The notes under the pieces are model-generated. The model searched no databases, was not told the DNA's origin, and saw only the letters and a list, made by a program, of their open reading frames with translations. Of a stretch of 64,000 bases of DNA, positions 26,446-35,821 are shown piece after piece. A program made the position numbers and the translations under genes. The stretch lies in assembly GCF_014205875.1 (NCBI RefSeq), contig NZ_JACHEN010000006.1, forward strand, positions 62,001 to 126,000, in the 5' to 3' direction. The DNA comes from Anaerosolibacter carboniphilus. Lineage in GTDB: Bacteria; Bacillota; Clostridia; Peptostreptococcales; Thermotaleaceae. How positions within the stretch are numbered: the first letter of the stretch is position 1; every line of letters begins with the position of its first letter.

Positions 26446-27951
26446 TTGATAGAAATCTATAAGGAAATACAACGACTCATTCATTATGGATTGGACAAAA
26501 ATCTGATTTGTAAAGAAGATGAGATTTATGTAAGGAATAGAATTTTAGAAGTATTAAAGATTGATGAGTATGAAGAAATAGCAATTGAAAAGGAAAATTT
26601 AGCCCATCCCCAAGGAATTTTGGATCGTATTTTGGACTATGCCCATGAAAAAGGTATTCTAGAGGAGAATACGGTTACCTATCGAGATTTGTTAGATACC
26701 AGAATTATGGATTGCTTTATGCCTCGCCCTAGTGATTTGAGGAAGTGTTTTGATGCAGATTATCGAATATCCCCTCAGATGGCTACGGAAAACTATTATA
26801 AACTGTCTATGGCTTCTAACTATATCAGAACGGAAAGAACCAGTAAAAATGTTAGCTGGAGAACCCAAACGGATTTTGGGGAGTTGGAGATTACGATTAA
26901 TCTTTCGAAACCTGAAAAGGATCCAAAGGCCATCGCTGCAGCCAAGAACATGCGCGCTACTTCCTATCCCAAGTGCCTGCTTTGCAAGGAGAATGAGGGA
27001 TATGCGGGGCGAGTGAATCATCCTGCAAGACAGAATCATCGTATTATTCCAGTCAAGCTTGGCGATGAAGATTGGTTTTTGCAATTTTCGCCCTATGTAT
27101 ATTATCATGAGCATGCCATTATCTTTAAAGATCGTCATGAACCCATGAAGATTACAAAGGATACCTTTGCGAGATTATTAGCTTTTGTGGACCAGTTTCC
27201 CCATTATTTTATTGGTTCCAATGCCGATTTGCCGATCGTGGGAGGATCGATTCTTTCCCATGACCATTTTCAAGGTGGAAACTATTCCTTTGCCATGGAG
27301 AAAGCCCCGATCTTGAAAGCCGTTGAAGTAAAGGGATTTGAGGATGTGGAAGTGGGAATGGTGAAGTGGCCGTTGTCGGTAATCCGACTCAGAAGTGATC
27401 GAAGAGAGAGATTGGTGGAATTGGCATCCATGATTCTGGATAAATGGAAGGGTTATAGTGATGAAAGGGTTGAAATTCTAAGCGCTACGAAGGACGAACC
27501 CCACAACACCATTACACCGATTGCCAGATACAAGAACGGAAAATTCGAATTGGACTTGGTACTGCGAAACAATCGAACCAGTGACGAACATCCAATGGGT
27601 ATTTTCCATCCCCATCAGGATGTACACCATATTAAAAAGGAGAACATAGGCTTGATTGAGGTAATGGGACTTGCCGTACTTCCAGATCGTTTAATCCATG
27701 AACTGGATTTGCTGAAGGATTGTCTATTGGGTTGGAAGGATATTGATGAATATGAGGAATTGGATAAGCATAAAGATTGGTTCCATCGCTTAAAGCAACA
27801 GTATCAAGGCATCCATATAAATTTTGATGAAGTCTTGAGACGAGAGGTTGGAAAGACCTTCGAGAGAATATTGATGGATGCCGGTGTATTTAAGCAAGAT
27901 CAAAAGGGGTTAGCCGCCTTTGAAGACTTTATGAAATTTTTAAGTAGGTGA
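26446..27951 (+). CDS. galT: UDP-glucose--hexose-1-phosphate uridylyltransferase, Firmicute type 2
   Basis: 501 residues, TTG start after AGGAGG. Length and motifs are those of the Firmicute GalT2 family, larger than E. coli GalT (348). Typical segments are MATENYYKLSMASNYIRT, FPHYFIGSNADLPIVGGSIL and SHDHFQGGNYSFAME, where the His-x-His pair includes the nucleophile that carries UMP. It converts galactose-1-phosphate and UDP-glucose to UDP-galactose and glucose-1-phosphate. Tightly packed between galE and galM. Confidence 0.95.
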   Translation: MIEIYKEIQRLIHYGLDKNLICKEDEIYVRNRILEVLKIDEYEEIAIEKENLAHPQGILDRILDYAHEKGILEENTVTYRDLLDTRIMDCFMPRPSDLRKCFDADYRISPQMATENYYKLSMASNYIRTERTSKNVSWRTQTDFGELEITINLSKPEKDPKAIAAAKNMRATSYPKCLLCKENEGYAGRVNHPARQNHRIIPVKLGDEDWFLQFSPYVYYHEHAIIFKDRHEPMKITKDTFARLLAFVDQFPHYFIGSNADLPIVGGSILSHDHFQGGNYSFAMEKAPILKAVEVKGFEDVEVGMVKWPLSVIRLRSDRRERLVELASMILDKWKGYSDERVEILSATKDEPHNTITPIARYKNGKFELDLVLRNNRTSDEHPMGIFHPHQDVHHIKKENIGLIEVMGLAVLPDRLIHELDLLKDCLLGWKDIDEYEELDKHKDWFHRLKQQYQGIHINFDEVLRREVGKTFERILMDAGVFKQDQKGLAAFEDFMKFLSR

Positions 27952-27959
27952 GAAGAAGG

Positions 27960-28997
27960 ATGTATGAAACCGAAAAAGTTTTCCGTGTAGATCATAAAGA
28001 AGCAACCCTCATTTCTTTAAAGAATCGAAAGGGTATGGAATTAAGATTGCTTAGCTACGGTGCAGCGGTTGTGGATATTCTGACTCCAGATCGTGAAGGT
28101 AGGGTAGAGAGCGTTGTGCTGAGCTATGAAAATATTGGAGACTATGTGAAAAACTCTCCATATTTTGGCGTAACGGTAGGGAGAACCGCGGGACGTATTG
28201 CTGAGGGGACTTTCTGTTTAGATGGAAAAGTATACAACCTAAATAAAAATTATGGGCCAAATCATGGCCATGGCGGCCCTGGGGGATTTAGTTTTCAGGT
28301 ATGGGACTACGAGATTCAGGAGGTAGGAAGCCAAAATAAGGTGATTTTTACGTATCTAAGCAAGGATATGGAAGAAAACTATCCAGGAAATTTACATGCC
28401 AAAGTGACCTATACGTTGACAGAAGAGAATGAGGTTGTCATTGAATACGAGGCAGAAACAGATCGGAAGACCCTATGCAATTTAACAAACCATGCATACT
28501 TTAATTTATCGGGGAACTATAAGCGTAAGGTCACAGAACAGTATTTGCGCATGGATACCGATGGTTTCCTAAGACTGAATTCTTGCCAAATTCCTGAAGG
28601 AGAGATTACGCCTGTGATGGGTACACCCATGGATTTTAGATCATTGAAATTAATTGGTAAAGATATCGGGACTGATGATGAACAGCTTATTATGGCAAAG
28701 GGCTATGATCACCCTTGGATGCTATGCAGGCGTGAAAATCAAATTGAGATGCTGGATGAAAAAAGTGGCAGAAAGATGATGATTGCTACAACCTATCCTT
28801 GCGTCGTGGTATATACCTATAATTATCCAAATAACGAAAAACTAAAGTATGGCAAGGTGGGGAGCAGACATGATGGTATTTGTTTCGAAACCCAATATGA
28901 ACCCGATGGAATTCACCATGAGCATCTTCACCCAGCCATCCTGGATGTGGGGGAAAAGTATTATGAAAGAACGATTTTTAAATTTTCAATAGCCTAG
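27960..28997 (+). CDS. galM: Aldose 1-epimerase (mutarotase)
   Basis: 345 residues from the ATG at 27960, 9 bases after AGGTGA; a GTG at 27948 that overlaps the galT stop is the alternative. Family motifs: YFGVTVGRTAGRIAEG, KNYGPNHGHGGPGGF (substrate His), NLTNHAYFNLSG with the catalytic His, and a catalytic Glu in CFETQYEPDGIHH near the C-terminus. It speeds beta-to-alpha galactose conversion for GalK, useful here because the downstream beta-galactosidase releases beta-galactose. Confidence 0.93.
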   Translation: MYETEKVFRVDHKEATLISLKNRKGMELRLLSYGAAVVDILTPDREGRVESVVLSYENIGDYVKNSPYFGVTVGRTAGRIAEGTFCLDGKVYNLNKNYGPNHGHGGPGGFSFQVWDYEIQEVGSQNKVIFTYLSKDMEENYPGNLHAKVTYTLTEENEVVIEYEAETDRKTLCNLTNHAYFNLSGNYKRKVTEQYLRMDTDGFLRLNSCQIPEGEITPVMGTPMDFRSLKLIGKDIGTDDEQLIMAKGYDHPWMLCRRENQIEMLDEKSGRKMMIATTYPCVVVYTYNYPNNEKLKYGKVGSRHDGICFETQYEPDGIHHEHLHPAILDVGEKYYERTIFKFSIA

Positions 28998-29010
28998 GGG
29001 GGGCATCAGC

Positions 29011-30960
29011 ATGTATTTAGGTGTAGATTACTATCCAGAGCATTGGGACATAGAGATGATGGACGATGACATGGGACGAATGGTTGAGATGGGAGCCAAT
29101 ATCATTCGGATCGGAGAGTTTGCTTGGCATCTAATGGAGCGTGAGGAAGGGAAATATGATTTTTCGTTTTTTGATCATGTGATTGAGAAAGCCAAGGGCT
29201 ACGGATTAAAGGTGATGTTTGGAACCCCTACTGCTACCTTTCCCGCTTGGTTGGCCAAAAAACATCCTTCAATCCTTTCTCAGGATGAATATGGACGTAC
29301 GAGAGTTTTTGGGGGAAGAAGGCAATATTGCTATAACTCAGAGGTTTATAGAGAATATACAAAGAAAATTGTAGACAGACTGGTAACCCATTATAAAGAT
29401 GAGGAAGCCATCGTGGCTTGGCAAATTGACAATGAGTTTGGGCATGAAGGCAGTGACCAATGTTATTGTGACCAATGCCGACAAAGCTTTCAGAGTTTTC
29501 TAAAGAAAAAATATCAAGATATCGATAGATTGAATGAAATCTATGGTACCATTTTCTGGGGACAGACCTACAATGATTTTGCTGAAATTCCTATGCCTCA
29601 ACCTACCATTACGACTCATAATCCTACACTACAACTGGATTGGGCAAGATTTCGATCCTACACCATCAATGATTACGGAAAGCTGCAGATTGATTTGGTA
29701 AGGTCGTTGAAAGGGAGCCATCAGGAGATTACCCATAATTTTTATGGAGGATTTTTTGAAAAGGCCTATGACCAGAACACCATGTCAGAAAATCTTGACT
29801 TTGTTTCCTATGACAATTATCCGGTATGGGGTGGTCTAAAAGAGCCTATAAAACCAGCCCATATTGCGATGACCCATGATTATATTCGAGGATTAAAAAA
29901 CAAAAATTATTGGATTGTAGAAGAACTAATGGGGGCGCAAGGCCATAATGTAATTGGGTATTTGCCGCGTCCTAACCAAGCTAAGATGTGGGCCTATCAA
30001 GCTATAGCGCATGGATGTGAAAATATGCTGTTCTTCCGGTGGCGAGGGATGACGCGTGGGGCGGAACAGTTCTGCTTGGGGATCATCGATCAAGACAATG
30101 AAGATGGCCGAAAGTATCGAGAGGTACAATCCTTTATGAATGATATAAGTCATTACGAGACGATTATCAAAAGTGAAATCCGTGCGGATATTGCTGTGTT
30201 ATATGATTTTGATAATATTTGGTCTTGGTATCATCAACAACAATCCAGTGCCTTTTGTTTCACCGATGAACTGATGCGGCTGTATGCACCTTTTTATGCC
30301 CTCAATGCCCATTTAGATGTGATCAGCACCAGAAAAGATTTTTCTGGTTACAAGGTTTTGTTGGTGCCTGTGATGCAAATTATTGATGAAGGGCTGGGCC
30401 AACGATTGGAAGCATTTATACAAAATGGAGGGACGATTGTCTTTAGCTTCAGAGCAGGCATTAAGGATCGAAATAACAATATTCATTTTGGCGAAATATT
30501 TCCGTGCAAAATTCGACAACTGGCAGGAATTCGTGTGAAAGAAGCAGAATCTTTGCAGTCTGATCAAATTGTCGAAATTATAGGGGAAGGAATACATGAA
30601 GGTAAAAGTGGAACATGTACGGTTTGGAGAGATTTGATCGTTCCTGAAGCGGCAGAAGTGCTTTACCGATATAATGATAAGTTTTATAATGAGAATGCCT
30701 GTGTAACAGAGAATCAATATGGAAGTGGCAAAGTTTTTTACATTGGTGGCGGTGTCAATGTTGAGATATTAGGGGATATGGCAAGAAGCATCGTGATGGA
30801 TAATGATATCCAATTTATTGATTCTCCACCAGGCTTGGAAGTATATATGAGAAAATGCAATGAAGAAAGATGGCTGTTTATCAACAATCATACGGATGAA
30901 GAAATCATGTATGAGGGCATGAAGTTTGAGCCTTATGAAAGCAGGATCGTAAAGAATTAA
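29011..30960 (+). CDS. GH42 beta-galactosidase
   Basis: 649 residues, no signal peptide, so cytoplasmic. The N-terminal TIM barrel begins YLGVDYYPEHWD. Acid/base Glu142 is in WQIDNEFGHEG; the nucleophile is Glu304 in IVEELMGAQGHN by position relative to the family Gly. Cys107, Cys151, Cys153 and Cys156 (CYCDQC) reproduce the zinc cluster of Thermus A4 beta-galactosidase. A trimerisation domain (about 395-590) and a small beta domain follow. It hydrolyses beta-galactosides, probably galacto-oligosaccharides rather than lactose. Starts 13 bases after galM behind a G-rich site. Confidence 0.94.
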   Translation: MYLGVDYYPEHWDIEMMDDDMGRMVEMGANIIRIGEFAWHLMEREEGKYDFSFFDHVIEKAKGYGLKVMFGTPTATFPAWLAKKHPSILSQDEYGRTRVFGGRRQYCYNSEVYREYTKKIVDRLVTHYKDEEAIVAWQIDNEFGHEGSDQCYCDQCRQSFQSFLKKKYQDIDRLNEIYGTIFWGQTYNDFAEIPMPQPTITTHNPTLQLDWARFRSYTINDYGKLQIDLVRSLKGSHQEITHNFYGGFFEKAYDQNTMSENLDFVSYDNYPVWGGLKEPIKPAHIAMTHDYIRGLKNKNYWIVEELMGAQGHNVIGYLPRPNQAKMWAYQAIAHGCENMLFFRWRGMTRGAEQFCLGIIDQDNEDGRKYREVQSFMNDISHYETIIKSEIRADIAVLYDFDNIWSWYHQQQSSAFCFTDELMRLYAPFYALNAHLDVISTRKDFSGYKVLLVPVMQIIDEGLGQRLEAFIQNGGTIVFSFRAGIKDRNNNIHFGEIFPCKIRQLAGIRVKEAESLQSDQIVEIIGEGIHEGKSGTCTVWRDLIVPEAAEVLYRYNDKFYNENACVTENQYGSGKVFYIGGGVNVEILGDMARSIVMDNDIQFIDSPPGLEVYMRKCNEERWLFINNHTDEEIMYEGMKFEPYESRIVKN

Positions 30961-31043
30961 GGGATGTATAGGTTTCGTGTTTTTCGAAAAAAGAGACGCT
31001 GCGCATATTACAAAATATCAACATGGAATTTCAACAGAACTAA

Positions 31044-32091
<1,048 letters not shown>

Positions 32092-32093
<2 letters not shown>

Positions 32094-32120
32094 AAATGCA
32101 TCCAGAACGGATGCATTTTT
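32092..32120 (+). terminator. Terminator after galR
   Basis: AAAAATGCATCC and GGATGCATTTTT arms, 5-base loop; the stem starts within the stop codon. Confidence 0.88.
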
Positions 32121-32233
32121 ACTTGTAGTTTTTCCCAACGAAATGGATGAGAAATAGAGCAAAAAATGGTAGGTTTTTACTATTAAATTAGAATATAATA
32201 TGCTTAGGAGAGAGTCAGAACAGGAGGGATGAA

Positions 32234-32635
32234 ATGGAACATCAAGACAGAATCCGGGATTCAATTGAATATATTGAAGAAAGGCTAAAAGAGAAAATAA
32301 AATTAGAGAAATTGGCTGAAAAAGTGTATTTATCTGAATTCCATTACCATCGATTGTTCCGAAATATGGTAGGGGAGCCCGTTATGGAATATATAAGAAA
32401 AAGAAGGCTATCGGAAGCGGCAAAAGAACTAAAGGATACAAAGAGAAAGGTCGCTGATATTGCTTTGGATTATCAGTTTGGATCACCAGAAGCTTTTACT
32501 AGAGCGTTTAAAAGAATGTATGGGATAAGCCCTAGGGAGTTTAGAAAAACCAATATGAGGATATGCTATTATGCCAAGGCTAACATTGCTTTACAACGGA
32601 GCACATCCAAAACAGCACTTCACATGGTGGCTTAG
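32234..32635 (+). CDS. AraC-family regulator consisting mainly of the HTH domain
   Basis: 133 residues. Two helix-turn-helix motifs make up residues 1-107: [20 protein letters not shown] and [20 protein letters not shown], ending in the family signature [14 protein letters not shown]. The tail after residue 108 ([19 protein letters not shown]) is short and unlike a ligand domain; larger relatives carry a GyrI-like domain there. It is either a MarA/SoxS-sized regulator or a gene whose effector part was lost. AGGAGGG site. A clpP gene begins 52 bases downstream. Confidence 0.85.
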   Translation: MEHQDRIRDSIEYIEERLKEKIKLEKLAEKVYLSEFHYHRLFRNMVGEPVMEYIRKRRLSEAAKELKDTKRKVADIALDYQFGSPEAFTRAFKRMYGISPREFRKTNMRICYYAKANIALQRSTSKTALHMVA

Positions 32636-32687
32636 GTGTTTGATGAACCTTGAGAATATGGAATATCATTGGAAAGGGGAGCTGTAT

Positions 32688-33275
32688 ATGGACCATGTAC
32701 CTTTAGTAATCGAACAGACAAATCATGGAGAACGATCTTACGATATTTATTCAAGATTATTGAATGACAGGATTATTGTATTAAGTGGAGAAATTAATGA
32801 TACAACAGCTAGTTTAACCATTGCTCAGATGTTATTCTTAGAGTCCAGTGATCCCGATAAGGATATTTATCTATATATCAATAGCCCAGGAGGATCTACG
32901 ATTTCAGGCTTTGCCATTTATGATACAATGCAGCACATAAAATCAGATGTTTCAACCATATGTGTAGGAATGGCGGCAAGCATGGGATCCTTCTTATTAG
33001 CGGCGGGAACCAAAGGCAAGAGATTCGCTCTTCCGAATAGTGAAATTCTCATACACCAGCCATGGGTAGGCGGCGGTCTAAAGGGACAAGTAACCGATAT
33101 CAAAATTCATACAGACTGGCTTCTAAAGACGAAGGAGAAAATGAATAGGATCTACAGTGAAAGAACGGGGAAAAGTCTCGAAACCATTGCAAAAGATGTT
33201 GAAAGGGATTACTACATGTCTGCAGAAGAAGCGAAGGCTTACGGATTGATTGACGATGTGCTGACAAGAAGATAA
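32688..33275 (+). CDS. clpP: ClpP-family serine protease, stand-alone copy
   Basis: 195 residues from the ATG at 32688, 7 bases after GGAAAGGGGA; upstream in-frame ATGs lack a site. Catalytic triad by motif: Ser98 in [10 protein letters not shown], His123 in LIHQPWVG, Asp170 in [15 protein letters not shown]. Family features YINSPGGS and handle-helix region are intact. The N-terminal loop ([19 protein letters not shown]) is typical. It is not next to clpX or tig, so it is a second ClpP or a relocated copy; the chaperone partner is unknown. Confidence 0.93.
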   Translation: MDHVPLVIEQTNHGERSYDIYSRLLNDRIIVLSGEINDTTASLTIAQMLFLESSDPDKDIYLYINSPGGSTISGFAIYDTMQHIKSDVSTICVGMAASMGSFLLAAGTKGKRFALPNSEILIHQPWVGGGLKGQVTDIKIHTDWLLKTKEKMNRIYSERTGKSLETIAKDVERDYYMSAEEAKAYGLIDDVLTRR

Positions 33276-33325
33276 TCAAAATCCTTAGAGAAAAAACGAT
33301 AGGAAGCAAGTAAAGGGGGATAACG

Positions 33326-34177
33326 GTGATAACTTATAAGGTATGTACAGCGGTAGATATAGATTGCATCTATGCTGCATTTAGGATAGGTTTTTCAGAT
33401 TATATGATCAAATTAGAAATGTCTAAAGAGCAATTTGTAAAGCGCTTTTTTGGTCCAGAAGGAAATTGTTTAGAGTATTCCCATATTGCCTTTCACCATG
33501 ATCAGCCCGTGGGTCTGATTTTGGGAGGGATAAAGATTTACGAAGGTGTTAAAACATTACGGTGTGGAACCCTGTGTATTCATCCAGATTACCGTGGAAA
33601 AGGAATCAGCCAGCAGCTTTTCGAGCTTCATCGCCAAGTAGCCTTGGATGAAGGCTGTAGACAGCTATTTTTAGAAGTGATTGCAGGCAACCATCGGGCT
33701 GTTGCTTTTTATCGAAAGCTAGGTTATGAAAAGGTCTATGACTTGGCTTATTTTTCTCATAAAGAACCTTTAAAGTTTCGTTTGGATCAATCAATAGATT
33801 ATGAAGTCCGCCCGATCTCTATGAAAATATTAAGAGAAATTCATAAGAAAATCTATGATGTTCATATCAACTGGCAAAACGACTTTGACTACATAGCAAA
33901 GCTAGAGGACCAGGCCCACTATGGTATATATCATGGGGAAAGTCTTGCTGGAGCTATGAGCTTGAACATCAGTGGCAAAATCTATTTTCTATGGGTGGAT
34001 TCTGAATTTCGGCACCAAGGACTGGGAAGGAAATTGATTGCCCATGCTTCTGAAGCTTTGCAGCTTCAGAAGATAGCCGTAAGCTTTCCTAACAATGGGA
34101 ACCTGGAAGGGTTCGTAAAGCGTGTAGGCTTTGATAGAGATGATATTGCTCAATATGAGATGTATTTGACTTTATGA
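33326..34177 (+). CDS. GNAT N-acetyltransferase with two GNAT units
   Basis: 283 residues, GTG start after AAAGGGGG. The first unit (about 1-155) has the acetyl-CoA loop CIHPDYRGKGISQQLF (Q/RxxGxG/A type) and EVIAGNHRAVAFYRKLGYEKV. The second (about 155-283) has VDSEFRHQGLGRKLI and ends in VGFDRDDIAQYEMYL. Tandem GNATs of this length include mycothiol-type and antibiotic-modifying enzymes, but the acceptor cannot be predicted. Single gene, closed by a strong hairpin. Confidence 0.88.
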   Translation: MITYKVCTAVDIDCIYAAFRIGFSDYMIKLEMSKEQFVKRFFGPEGNCLEYSHIAFHHDQPVGLILGGIKIYEGVKTLRCGTLCIHPDYRGKGISQQLFELHRQVALDEGCRQLFLEVIAGNHRAVAFYRKLGYEKVYDLAYFSHKEPLKFRLDQSIDYEVRPISMKILREIHKKIYDVHINWQNDFDYIAKLEDQAHYGIYHGESLAGAMSLNISGKIYFLWVDSEFRHQGLGRKLIAHASEALQLQKIAVSFPNNGNLEGFVKRVGFDRDDIAQYEMYLTL

Positions 34178-34190
34178 TATAGAAAATTAT

Positions 34191-34230
34191 ATAAGGGTCG
34201 AATCTGCTTACAGACAGATTCGACCCTTAT
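34191..34230. terminator. Hairpin between convergent GNAT gene and small membrane-protein gene
   Basis: 16-base arms ATAAGGGTCGAATCTG / CAGATTCGACCCTTAT, 8-base loop. It lies between a plus-strand and a minus-strand gene end and probably serves both, though the T-run is poor. Confidence 0.7.
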
Positions 34231-34261
34231 ATTTGGTGTCAGATTTGAGTCTTTCGACGTC

Positions 34262-34369
34262 TTAAAGCCAAGAGAAAACAGTACCCAACAAAAGAGATAT
34301 AACGATAATCCAAACCAATACCTTGGCAATCGCATTTGTATTTTTCCTTATTTTTTCTATTAGAAACAC
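34262..34369 (-). CDS. Small single-span membrane protein, 35 residues
   Basis: On the minus strand a GTG at 34367-34369 opens a 35-codon frame reading FLIEKIRKNTNAIAKVLVW and then IIVISLLLGTVFSWL. AAGGAGGT (34378-34385) is a perfect site 8 bases upstream, which no random frame of this size would be expected to have. The protein has a basic N-terminus and one transmembrane helix, N-in. It recalls the small DUF4044-type proteins of Firmicutes. Monocistronic, convergent with the GNAT gene. Function unknown. Confidence 0.72.
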   Translation of the reverse strand: MFLIEKIRKNTNAIAKVLVWIIVISLLLGTVFSWL

Positions 34370-34631
34370 ACCCCTAGACCTCCTTCTCCAGAAAACATTC
34401 TAAGTATATTTTATAGATTGTAGGGATAGAAAACAATGGACTTATTTGGTTTTATCACATAGAGAGTAAGTATTTTTTAAAAAAGTCAAACAAAATGTCT
34501 GAAGGATAAAATGGGTTAGCAGAGAATATTGGATAAACTGGCATTATCTAAAAAGAATTTTATATGCTGTTGCAGCATATCGGTTAAGAATAAACATATA
34601 GATCTATTAAATAGAAGTAGGGGGAGTGTAG

Positions 34632-35063
34632 ATGAATCTAAAGGGGATCAATCATATAACCATCTCGGTTTCTGATTTAGAGAAATCTATAATGTTTTAT
34701 CAAGAAGTATTTGGAGCGAAGCTCCTAGTAGAAGGAGAAACACTGGCTTACTATGATCTTAACGGACTATGGCTAGCGCTAAACATTGAAAAGGAAATTC
34801 CAAGGTGTGAAATTTATCAGTCGTATACCCATATCAGCTTTTCCATCGATGATGAGGATTATGAAGAAACATTCCAAAGACTGAAAGAATTAGGTGTAGA
34901 TGTGACAGAGGGCAGACCAAGATATCCTGAGGAGGGCAGGTCCCTCTATTTTAGAGATCCAGATGGGCATCTTTTTGAATTTCATACAAAAACAAGAGAG
35001 GATCGCATTGCTTTTTATAAAGAGAACCGGAAGTATTTGAAATTTTACGATGAATCTAAGTAA
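34632..35063 (+). CDS. fosB: FosB-type metallothiol transferase
   Basis: 143 residues, VOC fold. It follows FosB closely: INHITISVSDLEKSIMFYQ, LAYYDLNGLWLALN, EIPRCEIYQSYTHISFSI, DPDGHLFEFHTKTREDR. Metal ligands His8, His67 and Glu116 are conserved. FosB adds bacillithiol or Cys to the epoxide of fosfomycin in the cytoplasm. Lengths match (about 139-143). Many environmental Firmicutes carry it natively. G-rich site GTAGGGGGAGTG; own terminator. Confidence 0.88.
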   Translation: MNLKGINHITISVSDLEKSIMFYQEVFGAKLLVEGETLAYYDLNGLWLALNIEKEIPRCEIYQSYTHISFSIDDEDYEETFQRLKELGVDVTEGRPRYPEEGRSLYFRDPDGHLFEFHTKTREDRIAFYKENRKYLKFYDESK

Positions 35064-35085
35064 AAAACATATAAAGCAAAAAAGA

Positions 35086-35115
35086 AAAAACCCTGATAGA
35101 AAATCAGGGTTTTTC
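35086..35115 (+). terminator. Terminator after fosB
   Basis: AAAAAACCCTGAT and ATCAGGGTTTTT arms around AGAA. Confidence 0.88.
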
Positions 35116-35163
35116 TAGTAGTTATATATTCAAATATATAATGATCGATATTATATTATTCTA

Positions 35164-35364
35164 CTATAATTTAACTACATTCGCAGCTTGAAGGCCTCTG
35201 TCACCTTTAACTACTTCTAATTCTACTTTTGCACCTTCTTCAAGGCTCTTGAATCCGTTACCTTGAATTGCTGAGAAATGTACAAATACATCTTCTCCAC
35301 CGTCTACTGTAATGAATCCGAAACCTTTTTCACTGTTAAACCATTTAACTACGCCTGTTTTCAT
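35164..35364 (-). CDS. Cold-shock protein
   Basis: 66 residues from the ATG at 35364, 6 bases after AACCTCC read as GGAGGTT. One cold-shock domain with both RNA-binding motifs: KGFGFITV (RNP1) and VFVHFSAI (RNP2), and [10 protein letters not shown] at the end. It binds single-stranded RNA/DNA as an RNA chaperone. A ~100-base AT-rich region upstream on the minus strand may hold the leader; no classic cold box was identified. Confidence 0.95.
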   Translation of the reverse strand: MKTGVVKWFNSEKGFGFITVDGGEDVFVHFSAIQGNGFKSLEEGAKVELEVVKGDRGLQAANVVKL

Positions 35365-35610
35365 TAAACAAACCTCCAAAAAATATATTGTTGCATTTGC
35401 AATCTACTTATTCTACCATGTAATTCTAATATTGTCAATGCTATGGAAATGCATTATCAAGAAAAAACTTGTACGTTCTTGCATATCAAGGGATAAAAAC
35501 GTCCAAGATATTTCTATGAAGAAAAATGGTGAAGTTCAAAATAAACGAAATCGATGGACGCAACATATTACTAGATAAGCGATGACAAGATGATTGAGAG
35601 AGGGTACGAT

Positions 35611-35787
35611 ATGGAGACTGTGCATGGAGCGACAGAAGTAATAATGGAAATAGAAAAAATGAGAAACAAAATGTATGCACTTATTGAAGAAGATCACCAG
35701 ATGAAGAATCCACAAATACTATGGGCGAGCCAAAAAATAGATGCATTGCTTCTAAAATATTATGAACTAATCCATAGGAATGGGTAG
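35611..35787 (+). CDS. Spo0E-like sporulation Asp-phosphatase
   Basis: 58 residues from the ATG at 35611, 6 bases after GAGAGAGGG; an ATG seven codons earlier lacks a site. The sequence has the Spo0E pattern: IEKMRNKMYALIEE (first helix), short loop, then ASQKIDALLLKYYELI (second helix with the SQxLDxLLxxYY signature). Spo0E dephosphorylates Spo0A-P and delays sporulation. This is direct evidence that the host belongs to the endospore-forming Firmicutes. Confidence 0.88.
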   Translation: METVHGATEVIMEIEKMRNKMYALIEEDHQMKNPQILWASQKIDALLLKYYELIHRNG

Positions 35788-35821
35788 GATGCAGATCCTA
35801 CTCTTTCACTTTCATATCTTC

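Noticed and set aside
26692..27138. 148-codon minus-strand frame inside galT
   Set aside because: Lies fully within a well-conserved gene, has no ribosome site and no recognisable domain.
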